NCBI GenBank assembly: GCA_000499405.2
Contig: HG738140.1
Coordinates: 7,529,560 to 7,593,559 of the forward strand
DNA length: 64,000 nucleotides
Direction of reading: 5' to 3'
DNA from: Onchocerca volvulus
Lineage: Eukaryota > Nematoda > Chromadorea > Rhabditida > Onchocercidae
Position numbers and translations under genes: made by a program. This document shows positions 51,881-64,000 of this stretch, one piece after another. The notes beneath the pieces were generated by a model, which saw only the letters and a list, made by a program, of their open reading frames with translations, had not been told where the DNA came from and did no database searches. Position 1 is the stretch's first letter, and every line of letters starts with the position of its first letter.

Positions 51881-52372
51881 TCCGATGTAATCATATAATC
51901 AAGAATCTTTGAAAGTTTGCGAAGTGGTCAAGTTTCAAAGCACGATAATGTGATTCTATTTTTTTTTTTTTTTTTAAACTGTTAGTTAATTCGCAGTGAA
52001 ATTGATCATTATGCTTGCGTTGCATTTCATATTGTTGACACATTTCATATTTATATTATTTTCGTGTATAGTGCTTCTAGTCATTGCTATACCTGTGATG
52101 CATTTCTATATTCATGAAAAAGACTTTATTGTATCTAGATTTGTTTATAATTTATAATAATCTAAATAAAATCTTCATTAATTTCACTGTCGTACTTCGC
52201 AAACTGCTATGGTGAAGTCGCAAAAAATACCATTTAAAGAGGAATAGTTTGGACTATAATTTTATTTTACCAAAATTTTCAATTCTTCCTGTATTTAACA
52301 GTTTGAGTGCATATGTGAACTCTAGAATTGTCATGTTATTTCTTAGTTCTTATTGCATTTTAGATATGTGAA
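51881..52372 (+). other. Short spacer between glucokinase and transacylase genes
   Basis: 492 nt, with a T run (about 51959-51976) and, at its end, an acceptor TTGCATTTTAG finishing at 52363, 9 nt before the next ATG. The spacing and orientation would permit a nematode operon, but the gap is longer than usual and there is no direct evidence. Confidence 0.4.
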
Positions 52373-55300
52373 ATGGCATTCTTCAGAAAACACGTTGTAC
52401 TGGATTTATTAAAACTACTTCGACCAAACAAAAGAAGTAGTAGTAGTGGCAATGGTGAACCAGCTAAATGGTTAGACAACGCTACAACTTATGCAGATGT
52501 ACAGACGTCTTTCGTGGATCCGTGTACTTCATTGCCATACTCGGAAAAAGTAAATTTTCAATTCACTATCAATGTTGTTTCATTAATTGCTAATCTATCT
52601 TTCATTTTCAGTTAAGTGAATTTAATTGCAGACTATTGCTTTTTCTTTTTTTCTGTTTCGATAGCCATCTTTCAATCATTGCTTTCCTTAAAGTTAATGG
52701 TTTCATTTCTCGAAACTACATGGAAGTAGCATGAAAATGAATGTGGATTCGTATTTTAGAATTCTTATTGTATTGCTCTTTTGTTGTTCATTATGAGAAT
52801 AGCTGTCCAGTTGTATATTTGCACTTTTTTACGTCTAAGTTGAGGTTTAACTTTGATTGAGATCTATATTGGATATATTTTCTTTTGCAAAAATTAGTGT
52901 ATATTTGCAGGAATTAAATCGGTTTTTAGAAAACAAGGCACCGAAGATAGTAGAAAAAGCTGGTAATAAAATTGATGATAGGAGAAGAGACGCTTTGAAG
53001 CTCGATTTCAGTCAAATACCTATAGAAGAACAAGTAGTTGTTTTATTTCCCGGTCAAGGAGCTCAGTACGTCGGCATTGGTAAAAAGGTAATCTAGATTT
53101 GTATTCAGCATTGGTCTTTAATGCAGAAAATGAAATGAAATTCTGACAGAAGTCTAAATTTAATGTATTCAGGTGATGGACTGTGACAGAGCAATTGATA
53201 TTTATAAAAAAGCATCAGAAATATTACAGTATGATTTATTGAAATTGTGTTTAGAAGGTAGGTTTGTTATAATAAAGAATTATGATATTTATTTCCATAG
53301 TTTTGGGTAATAATTTCCATTTTCTAAAGTTTGGTTATCATTGAAAACTAAAAATTTTCAAAAAAATAAAACTAACAAGCTTTTCTCATTTCTTCTTGCA
53401 ATAACTTTTTTAAATCGATCTGATATTAAGGTTGTTCAAAAAACAAATCGTGGGCAGCAGAATTATAGAACAAAAGTAAAATCATGCATGCACTTTCAAA
53501 TTGAGTTTGAAAATTGTGGATCGTATTTTCAAATTTGATTTCAAACTTCTTAAAAATAGGACCAAAATCAAAACTCGATCAGACAATTTACTGTCAACCA
53601 GCTATGTTTGTCAGTTCATTGGCTGCTTGGGAAAAAGCAAAGACAGAAGATGAAACATTGAATGCTCGTACGACTGATGTTGCTGGTTTCAGTGTTGGTG
53701 AATTTGCTGCACTTGTACTTTCTGAAGTACTTTCTTTCGAAGATGGTAAGTTTTGCTTTAATAATCGTAGATAATTTTGTTTTTTAGTTTTCTAATTTGG
53801 TTGTACATATTTTTTCTTGCTGTACTACTTGAATACTATTAAGTTTTGTATTTTCATTCTTACCTTTATAAGTATTTGTTCACATACGTTTTTATTCGTT
53901 TAAATATTTATTTTTGTGTAAATAGTAATCTGAATGCATTATTATCTGGTTTTTGATATAGTCATCGCTCGTAATTTCGTTATATAAGTCGAGTAATTAT
54001 TGATGATTTATATTTATCTTTAGATGAGGAATAATAATTATTATTTTTCATATTTATTTAATATGTTTGACTTTTTTTAATTTCCTCATTAAAGTTGCTA
54101 ACTAATATTTGATGAAGACTGATATGTTTCAACTGCATTGTATTTCACTTTTCGCACAACTTATTCATATTGTCATTGACACGACATTCAAATTTTTATG
54201 AATTTAAATTCAATAACATAGCAAATTTGATCTCTTGCTGAAGAAATCAAATTTGTATTGTTAGCCTATATTATCGACTTTAATTCATAATAGTTAAACT
54301 GTCGATAAAATGTTCAATGAGTGTGAGCTGAGTGTAAACCTGACACTTTTTTTATCACTTTAAACTTTTGGTTGTGATTGGAATCCAGTATTTATTAATT
54401 GAATTTTATGATGACAAAACGGTTTAATGAAATTGCTTTGTCAGACTCAAAATTTTTATACAGCTCTTCGATTGGTAAAAATTCGCGCCGAAGCTATGCA
54501 GGAATGCAGTTTACGGCAGCATTCCGGAATGATAACAATACGAGTAAATGCGGCTACACGATTGGAGGAAGCGCTAGAAGACGCTAAAACTTATGCCTCG
54601 TTCGTTTATTTTTCTTTAACATTAGCACATTGTCTATGCAGATATATGATATGATGTAAAAATAAATAAAAATTCTTTCAGTTCATACAGAATTTAGCTT
54701 TTTAAAATATAAATTAAAATATCGGAACCTCAAAATATCTCTCGAAATGAACATCCAGTATTTAAAACATTTAGATTTTCAGGGAAAAAGAAGAGCTGCC
54801 GATATGCGAAGTAGCCAATTATTTGTTCTGTGGTGTAAAAGTTATTGGTGCATCGGAAAGTTGCATTGATTTTCTGAATAATAATCAAGAGAAATATATT
54901 TTTCAGGTATTTTTGTGAAAATAAATCTTTTGGAGCTAAGAATAATTTTCTTACATAAATGAAATTAATCTTTTTCATTTGTATATCGATCTGCTATTCC
55001 GTTTATTTTCCTTCATTCTTCTTTCTGCGTTTCTTTACTGTAATGGTTTTCAGGTGATAAAAAGATTGGCCGTAAATAGTGCATTTCATACTACCCTAAT
55101 GAAAAATGCTGCTCATACGCTGAAGAATGCTCTGAAAGGTTGATTTCATTGTTAGAATTTCAGGTTTTATTGATCCTTACAGTAATCTTCATGGCAATTA
55201 TAAGTTTTACTAAGTGTTCAGATTTAAGATAAACTATTGTTTTAAAATTTTAATGGGAAAAATTGTGATATGCTCAATTTCAACTTGCAGTAATTATATG

Positions 55301-56026
55301 CTTATTCACTTATCTATTTCTAGAATTTTTCCGCATTCTGTTTGAAGTTTTATTCAATTTAAATTTAAATATATTTTTTAAGTAGAAGTAATTATAAAAA
55401 GAGGATAGATTGCGAATGCTATGAATTAGGCTGATATTTTATTTATTAATCGTAAAGGAGAAATTAAGTTATTGCAGAAAATAGTAAGTCGAAATAATTG
55501 ATTTGAAATGCTGAGTGCTATTTAATATGAAAAATGAGTGAAAAATTTTAATTTTCAGATGTAAAAATTAACCAACAGCCACGAATGAATATTTATTCAA
55601 ATTATACAGGGAAACTACATATATACAAAGAGAGACATATTCGTGAAGCAATCGTTAAGCAAGTTTACTCACCAGTCAAATGGGAGCAGATCCAGCAATT
55701 ACTTCATGCAAAACACAAAGTAAGCATTGTGTTACTCTGCTTTTTACTTGTTTTGCTCATATGCGTTTTTAATTTTTGAATGGAGATCAAATAATTAATT
55801 TTGGATTGTTCATGCTGTCTCTAGAAGAAATAATATTTCTGAGATAGATTAATTAAAAAGTACAGAGTTTTTGGCCATTTACAAAATAACTTGGATTTCT
55901 TGGATTTCATTTCAGGACTTCAAGTTTCCAATATTCATGGAAGTAGGGCCAGGAAAACAACTTGGTGCGATGCTTTTAAAGATCAGTAAAAAAGCTTACA
56001 AGAACTACGTGAGCTATCCTGTGTAG
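52373..56026 (+). CDS. Mitochondrial malonyl-CoA:ACP transacylase (MCAT)
   Basis: Loads malonyl groups onto mitochondrial acyl carrier protein for type II fatty acid synthesis, which feeds lipoate production. Exons: 52373-52549, 52911-53087, 53173-53257, 53560-53745, 54464-54599, 54783-54906, 55054-55138, 55559-55719, 55916-56026; 413 aa with all phases consistent. The N-terminus (MAFFRKHVVLDLLKLLRP) is basic and amphipathic, fitting a mitochondrial targeting peptide. Motifs: VVLFPGQGAQYVG (about residues 103-115), nucleophile elbow GFSVGEFAAL with Ser near 191, VKIRAEAMQE carrying the malonate-binding Arg, catalytic His in VNSAFHT (about 307), SPVKWEQ and EVGPGKQLGAML near the C-terminus. 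The elbow has Phe where bacterial FabD has His (GHSxG); mitochondrial relatives vary there. The stop lies 115 nt from the end of the convergent minus-strand gene. Confidence 0.95.
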
Positions 56027-56141
56027 ATCCATCTTTTGGACCAAGTGTTTATTTTCCCAGGATTTTCTTAGTGATTTCGATGAAATTTTCAGACCTGAAT
56101 ATTTTAAAATTTTTGGATTTGTTCAAATATGTTAAGAGAAC

Positions 56142-59100
56142 TTAGTTATAGCAAAATGAAATGCTGAGCAGTGGAAAGATTATGCTTGGAATGGCATGAG
56201 AAGCGTGATCCGAATCCATTATATTTTCCGGATGAGGATTACGTGCTTGTGAAGACGAAAAAACCAACCATCTTTCATTATTAATTCGACTTTCAATAGT
56301 TAGGTTGAGTAGTTGCCGGCAGGAATTTGGCAGCTGATCAGTAATACCGAGATGATTGTATAACTGTTCAAAGCTGAAAATTTTCCTTTCCAACATCAAA
56401 CCAAAAATTTGAAAAAAAAATCAAATGCAACTGAACGTGTAATTTATGTCATATCATATTTTGAATTCCGAATTAAGTATTGCGAAGACTTAGAATTTAT
56501 AAATTAGAAGCTTGTTTGTTTGACTCGAAATAAAAGTTAAAAAACATAGTTCTTTTTTCTTGTATCACGTTCTGGCTGTTAAAGAAAAATGAAATTTTTA
56601 TCTGCTAGAAATTGATAGCTGGAGAATGATATCATTAAAATGATTTTAGTAAGATGATTTATAAACGAAGAAATCAAAACTATGAGGAAGTCTTGAATGG
56701 TGCAGATCCGAATTATCTCAGTTCAAAGTCCGTCCTCTCCCATGTGCCCTGTCTTTTTTGAGATTTCGATTATTTATCTTATTTTTATAATATGGATAAG
56801 TTTACCTCGTAAAGCCAATGGTAATGAACTTGAGCATCATTTTAGCTGCATCTTCACCACATCCATTTCGTGTGATCGGTTCGATACATTTGATCATATT
56901 TGCCAAATCTCTGAGTGGATATTTACGTTGTTGAATGTTTGAATACATGTATCAATCCTCGGATTTTTTTTAATTAACAATTTAACGAGAAGTTTTATGT
57001 TAAATGATGTTTAGTTTCAGAAACCTTTCATTTAAAAAAAAATATATATATCTTATTTTAGAGCTATTTTGCAATTTCTATCATAAAAGGAAAGCGAGGA
57101 GAGAGAAGAATAAAAGGATTTTTTTTTTTAATTTTCTCAAAATATGCAATATTTAGAGTATTGAATTATAAAATTTTAAGAGTCTGTATCCGGAGATAAT
57201 ATATAAATAAAATTGTTTGAAATTATTCTTCTCTTAATGTAGAAATCTTACTTTTTGTTTTTCTATTTGACAGGATAATCAACTGTTTCTGAGAATAAAT
57301 TGTTAAAATTTAAATTTTTGAATTTCTTAAAATAAACTGTTACAATTTACCTGCAAAGCATTCCCAATCTCTTTTGAATATTATGCTGTTCACGATTAAT
57401 AACAGCTGAGCTGAATGAATTACTAGCCACCAATGACTGATTAATTTCTTTTTGACATCGTGACATTGCCACTGGTTCATATCTGTACTTTATGGGATAA
57501 CTTATTGATTATTGAAAGATGATATTAGTGATCGATTTGGCGGGATGGATTTTTGAGCAATATTTCATAAAAAATGTGATGGGAGTTATTTTCTTGATTT
57601 TTGTTAACGAAATTTCTAGAATTCCAAGTTTGGGAAATGCAGGAAGAAATAAAGAACTTACTGAGCAAGACATGGCAAATTATTGAAGAATTCTGAAATT
57701 GAAATTTATTTAGATATGCGTAATATTTATTATTGTTTTTGAGATATGTAATCTGCCTATTATTCGATTGTTTATGGAACATTGGGACTAGCTAATTCCT
57801 TTTTTTTTTTTTTTTTTTGTTTGGGTGGGTCGTGTGAAATTCCAGAATTCAAGTTTCAAAACTTTTGCTAAATAGTCCATATTTTGTCCAATTTTGTAAT
57901 TTTTTAAGTTATTGATCCTCAAAGAAAAAGTGGGATTTGAATTACATGATCAATAGATTGATCGATCGTATTTGCAGTATTGATTCTATGTGAAAATAGA
58001 TTTGAATAATTTTAGTTATGCTTTCGACCCAAACATACTTAAGATTCACTTATAAGTTTTTGCTCTTCCATCATTGTCAGGAATGGAACCTGATAGCTGC
58101 CCGGATTTGATCATCAGCTAAGTTCCACATTTTTGTTGCTTTAATGCGGAAAAAAAAAATAAAAACTTTATTGATAGAAGTATTACTTTTGCATTTTCAG
58201 ACTCAAAAATATGCTTACTTGTTTGCGAAAAAAGTAATAAAAATAGAGTTTCAGGGTGTTTGGACAATGATGAAATTCCAAGGTTAAGGATTAAGTTTTC
58301 AAATAAATTGGGAAGTCTGCAGATAAGATCGTTCAAGATAACTAATGAGGGAAAACTGAAAATATAGCGAAATAAGTTATAAATGGACTTCAATCCAAAC
58401 TTTTACTCGGACGGAAGTCTCGATTCTAAGGAATGAATGCAGTAAATATCTATAATTTAACGCTTTGTCAATATTCTAAGTTCATGTTATAAATTTGAGA
58501 AAGCTACCAAAGTTACTTACTTTCTTGTGAGAAATGGGTAAATCTAGGATTTATAGTTTTAATCACAATGTTGCAAACAACTAGATGGAAAATTCCCGAG
58601 GGAAATCCCCAAGAATCCAGCTGCACATATATATTTTATATTTATATATCTCTTTGAGACAGATTTTAACTTTCCCTTTTCTCTTTTATGATAAATTTTT
58701 ACAATTCAAAACGCAAGAATAGCATAATTGTGATTTAGTATTTTCCTTGTTTATTAAGAAATCAACAAAAAGTTTAACTTTTAATTTGTTTCTGCAAGCA
58801 TTCATTAAATTTCGCAAATTTCAAGTTTGAAGTTCGTGAACATCACTTTTTTTGCTTTTCTTGCTTTTCAATTTTGAACTTGCAATTTTGCTTTCCACAA
58901 AATTATCCGAAATTAAATGGAACTTTAATGGAAAGCCAAACCTTCTTTTTGTTCAACACAAATGAAGTGTAATCCGGCGTATGTTTGACGAATACTGGCA
59001 CTATATTCGGATGCTTTCTCGCATTCCTCTAAACATTTATCGATTCGTTTATAGGCCCTGAATTTATTCATAACTTTTGAAAATAGTTTCAAAATAGCAA

Positions 59101-60207
59101 AACTTTTTATCAAACTTTAAATCAATATGAGATGACTAAAAGAACGCTTAATTTTAGCCTAAACAGAATAATATTACATAGTTTTTAGTATTTTTCATTA
59201 CCTTAACTTTTAATACAATTATTTTTAAAGTAAAAAAAAAAAAATCAACTTACTCACAAATATTGTGGAATGAATTTTCGGTCACTCGCCGATTTTTTGA
59301 TGCCTGAAAACATTCATTTCTCATATATGTCTCTAGTGAATTTTATCAAAATTTAAAGTTTGTTGATTTCTTTTAACTTCAACAAAAGAAATCTTGGCAT
59401 CGATGAAATCGCCACTTATTTATATCTTTTATTAAAACATGAGCATTTAATTGAAAATTTGCCTTGTTTTCGGTTTAAAAAATCAGTTCTCAACAGCAAA
59501 GATGAAGTGATAAATAAATTATCATTTAATAAAAGCAATCTAATTCGTAGAATTTCCAAGTTTAGTTTACAAGTGACCTCGGTTTACTCAAATTGTTCAA
59601 ATTATTTCATATTTGATATTTCGAATTCAGCCATTTTTTAGAAACTAATATTTGGAATTATATAAAGATTACAGTAATTAAATATTGATTATTATAATAC
59701 TGTAGTAATTCAAGGCAGCTGATTGCAGTAACCAAATACTATTGCATTTTTGGTGACATTCTGGTGACAATTGAAAAACAAAAGAAAGAAACTTGAACTT
59801 GTAAAAGTTGTGTCCAAGAAAGTCGCCCCTGATGATCACTTCGACTGAATGGTGTACTTTCCATAATAACTTGCATTTCACTAATGCATGGTTCCACGCA
59901 ATCACCACTCAAAAACCCTCGAATACCTCGGACATTTATAGTATCTATAAAGAAGTTCAAAGTTCACCGTTTTTTAAATTTGATTTGAGCAAACTGCATT
60001 TGTTGAAAGATAATACGATTGAAAATTCCTTATTAATTCTATCAATATCTATAATATCTAATATCTAAAAAAATGTTATCAGTTGTTGAAAAAATTAATT
60101 AATTAATAGACAATCATTTCATAGTTCTATTTTTAATTAAAGTTTCAATTTTGCAGTAAAATCTTACATGTAATTAAAACGATAAATGCTGGAGTGATTA
60201 TCATCAT
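56142..60207 (-). CDS. Secreted Cys-patterned protein, CPG4-like, probable GPI anchor
   Basis: Eight exons from the start: 60207-60168, 59944-59799, 59303-59254, 59057-58942, 58138-58090, 57482-57351, 56910-56806, 56373-56142; 289 aa. Every junction agrees in phase although none of the exons is recognisable alone. Exon 1 encodes a signal peptide (MMIITPAFIVLITY). The mature part has paired cysteines in the order CVEPC, FHNIC, DKCLEEC, FICVE, SRCQ, MLC, IKC, NGC and NSC, mostly helical sequence between them, then a Ser/His-rich spacer and a hydrophobic tail (AIPSIIFPLLSISFC) that suits GPI attachment. The spacing recalls the nematode chondroitin proteoglycan 4 (CPG4) type or related DUF19-type extracellular domains; this is from family memory and not certain. 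Two donors are weak (GTTCAA at 59798, GTTTGG at 58941). Likely role is extracellular matrix or surface; no enzyme motif is present. Confidence 0.72.
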
Positions 60208-63200
60208 ATCGATGTTATATCATGCCATAAATTTGAGAGATCATTTTGCTCCTGAATATATCAAAAATTTCGGAAAAAATATGAAATAATGAACTTTAAA
60301 TCTGGAAAAAAAAACTAAAATCCATTGAAAATAGTTCCCAAAATAATAAAAATTGTTTGACAAAATAATTTCAGAAAAACGGAGTAAACAAAATAAAAAA
60401 AACCATTTATTGATCCTACAATTAATTTTATTATTTTTTGTTATTAATTTCAATATTTTTTATTTTTTTAATACAAGGAATCCTTTTTATTATTGTCACT
60501 TGTCCTGAACTTTCCAAAGTTGTAGTATTTTTAGATATCTTCTTTCACAATCGATAATTCATCAGTCATGTTTGCATTGTAATGATAATACCAATGATTA
60601 ATGATTAGAAAAATATGAGAGTTGTAGCTGAATTTAAATTTGTCTGTTTGCTATACAAAGATTTGTTCTGAGTTGTTGCAAATTTAAGTCATAGATGGAT
60701 TATCAATCGTGGAAGATAATAAAATGTTAAAATTTAAACTGATATTATTCTGCAAATCAGTTGAATAAAATAAAATGAAATCTGCATAATTATTTAAAAT
60801 CTACTAGAATTCAAGTTTAGAATCATCAGAATCTCTATTAGATTATAATTACATAAAACATCTTTAAATATTCAATATTAAAGCTAAATAACTGAATATT
60901 TTTTTACAATGATTTTCAACTTTGTTGATAGTTGCATTATTTTCTAATTAATTAATTTGTTCTTGACAATCAGAGTAGTTCAACTAACTGTGAAAAGACC
61001 TCTTGATCTCGAATATTCTCTGCACAGTTTTCCATAAACTTATTAATAATATATGATGACTTTTATGGTTATTTGATAACTGATATCAGTATTTTCGAGA
61101 CTCTTGATGTTTAAGCAAGCAGAAAAGCCTATTTGGCTCGTGATGTTTCAAAAATTTGCTTAAAAATTGTTAAAAATAATTTTAAAAAATTGCGATTAAG
61201 AAGAAATTAAAAATTATCGATTAGCAAGCAAATCAAAATGGGAATTAAAGTAATAAACAATTGATCATAGTCATTGCCATTTTTGTGTATTTGATTTTTT
61301 CATAAATAATTCTATAAAAATGCTCAAAATGATGTTGACAATGAAATAAGTGAACGGTGACGCCTAAAATTCATAAAATTACATGCAATTCAATAGATGA
61401 GAGATTCAATGAAAAAAGCCAAATAAATTGCTGTGAAAAATGTTTTTGCAAGAAGACAGAAATTTAATTTTCCAAGAAATGATCAATGCAAATGGGCGAT
61501 GTTTCATCATTTTGTTATTACTAAATACTCACTTAGTTTGTCAATACAAATCTTCGGGAGATTGGAAGAGGAAGAGGAGGATGAAAAATGAAAGTGGAAG
61601 TAGAGTCTGGAAATGCGATATTTATATATGCAGATGATTATTTCTGAAGACTATAAATGAGAGGATTCAGATTTGTCAAATGAAAATTCAACTTTTGGAG
61701 GGAATGGAATCTTTCGCAACCATTTTCTTGAAGTTTAGAAGTTCAAAATCCAAGAATTTTCAAAAAATATTTGCAAAACGTCAAAATTATTATCCTATCG
61801 TGCGCATTTTCCAAAATAATTAAGAATTAAAAAAAAGAATTTGATTTCGAATGATAATTTGAATGAAATTGGGTTTCTTAATGACAAATTAAATACATGT
61901 CATGGAAATATCATCGCTGTCTTCGTTATTTTGAAATTGATGGTATGGTTAAGCATTTATCACAGAAAAAAAAGGTAAGTTCAATGAATTCAGGTACTTG
62001 AAATCTTTTCATTAACTATCAGATTCTGCAAGTAGATACATTTTCTATGCTGGTTAAAGTTTATGCCAATCCATATTAAATAGCATAAACTTTAATAAAT
62101 ATAATTTCTAATTAGCATAAACTAGAATCCAAAAGTTATTATGAAACTGAAAAGGAATGAAATCTGATCTTATCATTGATACTACTAAATAAAACAGTTT
62201 CGTACTTCCTTTATCTCTCAACATTTGGAATAACCAAGTCATTTCCCGATATTTCCTGATCCTGATGGAACATATATATTTATCTAAGAGAGCACATATC
62301 AAATGAATAAATAGACTCACATATATTTTCAATAAGAGAGTCGATTGGATGATTTGTGCTTTTCAAGTTCAATTAATTTCAATGGGCAATGACAAGAAAG
62401 CTTCTTTCTTGAGTCGAAGGTAAGCCTTTTCTTCTCTTATTCTCTCTTCCACAAATCAAAAAAATTTTGAATCTTTTTGTCCTCTTGCTGTCAACGTAGT
62501 GTCAACTTTTTAAAAGCTTTAAGAGTAATAGAAGCTTTCTCCGAAAAATATATATCATTAGACCATTAGATGCTACAATATTTCACTCAAAGCAAATAGG
62601 CCGCATCTGTCGTAACAGATTTCATGGCACTCTTCATTTTGTTGTTGGATGACAGAATGACTAACTGGAAAATTTGAAAATAAATGAACACGAACGAATA
62701 AATAGATAAATGGATGGATGATCGATTGAAGAATAAAACATAAAATTTCAAACTCAATAACATGAACGCCCAGCACTTCGTTTTTTTTAAAAAAATTGAA
62801 ACTAGCTCAGCAGAACATTGAAGTTTAAAATTGTAATGTCACATGAAAAAAAATCCAAAAAGAAAAATGTTATCCGAAAGGTCTAAAAACTGAAATACTC
62901 TGAAGATGAAATATTTTAGTGTTACAGTATCACTGCGATTATGTTTAAAAAAAACGTCGCGATAGCTGGAAAGCTAACCATTCTGTTTATTCAACAATTT
63001 CATGATGTTTTCAAGCTCGAAAATATATCGAATTTATTTAAATTTCTTAAAAAAATTAAAAAACAGTTCCAATAGTTTATTGATTGTTAAAATGCATCTG
63101 CAAAAATTATGCTTACAAAATGAGACTATAAAATTTTTTAGTTTCCCTGGTAATTGCATTATTTCAAATCGCCTAACAAATATAACTTACTTCTCTTCCC

Positions 63201-64000
63201 ACTCCTTTTTGAATTATATTTTTCTGATCAAATATTAATCGGAAATACCAATTTCACTAATAATTTTTTGGCTATTGTTATTATTATTGCTATTACAGTG
63301 AAATATTATTTCTTTATGTTTATTTTTAACTTATTAGTTCTCATTTACAGCATGCCGATTTTACGAATATAATGATACTCATGGCTGGAACTTTGAGAAG
63401 ATTTACTTATTGAATCACCAAGATGAATCACTGAGCAGTTACAGGAGAAAGTTATAAAAGATCTAAGGATTTTATACAAGGATTTCAACCAAAAATTTCA
63501 AGTTTAAAAATTCATAATGTAAAAAAAATGTAGCAAATGGGAGAATATGTCTACGTGAGAAAATAAGAAATTTTAATTTCATATTCTTTCATGAATAATA
63601 AATAAAAAATTTCAATATGAGAAGTTGCATTGCTAAAATTGAAGTAATGAACAGGCAAATTAGGCTTTTACTAGTAGAAATGATGGAAAAATTGAATTGG
63701 ATCGTATTTAAAGTCACATTTTAGTCCGAAGATATTTACAAGAAGGAATAAATTATAAGAAAAAAAACTTATATGAAATATAAAAAAATTAACTTTATGG
63801 CTTGTATTTTCGAAGTTATTAGCTTATTTTGAAGTTCGCTAAATCAAAAGATCTGTTCCATTCACTTCGAAAAGCTTTTGATCATTATAGCAAAGAAGAG
63901 AGGATAGTATCCTTGTTTGTTTTTTTTTCTGTAAAAATAAAAAAAAAAAGAAAGAAAAAGGAAAAGCGAAGAATAAGGATAATAGTAGGAAGTAATGGTA
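60208..64000. other. Intergenic, no gene seen
   Basis: About 3.8 kb above the CPG4-like gene, so its promoter is presumably at the low end. The open frames here (61440-61637 +, 62108-62332 -, 63002-63238 +) are composition-driven and lack motif or splice support. A 13-bp perfect inverted repeat with a 16-nt loop (62054-62066 and 62083-62095) is the only local structure noted. Confidence 0.6.

Noticed and set aside
54439..54463. Transacylase exon 5 starting after TTTGTCAG at 54443
   Set aside because: Wrong phase for the previous exon. The ATACAG ending at 54463 fits and leads straight into ALRLVKIRAEAMQE.
1..64000. CRISPR arrays, bacterial operons, endosymbiont insertions, rRNA genes
   Set aside because: No regular short repeats with spacers, no long uninterrupted bacterial-type genes and no rRNA-like conserved blocks were seen.

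Overview
The window reads as nuclear DNA of a nematode, most likely a filarial or related spirurid worm. The support is strong AT richness, genes split into many short exons by AT-rich introns ending in TTTYAG, acceptor-like AG sites 1-20 nt before most start codons (as expected for spliced-leader trans-splicing), and a nematode-type secreted cysteine-rich protein. The genus is inference. There are no bacterial operons, rRNA, tRNA or CRISPR arrays. All exon structures below were built by hand from reading frame, splice sites and intron phase, and most junctions agree in phase.

Layout. 1-8244 (-): 5' two thirds of a P-glycoprotein-type ABC transporter, with TMD1, a complete NBD1 and the start of TMD2; it runs off the left edge. 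8245-13384: intergenic, with a near-perfect 83-bp palindrome. 13385-17855 (-): AAAP-family amino acid transporter with a likely GC-AG intron. 17856-20448: intergenic with LTR-like debris. 20449-22137 (+): small three-exon unknown protein. 23143-38424 (+): complete 33-exon largest subunit of RNA polymerase I (about 1,740 aa). 38425-41108: intergenic, holding a decayed inverted copy of one RNA polymerase I exon and its intron. 41109-46759 (+): HORMA-domain meiotic axis-type protein. 48600-51880 (+): ADP-dependent glucokinase. 52373-56026 (+): mitochondrial malonyl-CoA:ACP transacylase. 56142-60207 (-): secreted cysteine-patterned protein resembling the nematode CPG4 type, with a signal peptide and GPI-like tail, convergent with the transacylase. 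60208-64000: no gene seen.

The genes are mostly unrelated housekeeping or lineage functions (rRNA synthesis, meiosis, glycolysis, mitochondrial fatty acid synthesis, transport, extracellular matrix). The most unusual signals are structural: one about 550-bp sequence that fills an intron in two unrelated genes, in each ending about 15-20 nt from the 3' splice site; the antisense copy of RNA polymerase I exon 26 downstream of its own gene; the 40-bp-arm palindrome; the GC-AG intron; and a triplicated 3' splice site in the HORMA gene.
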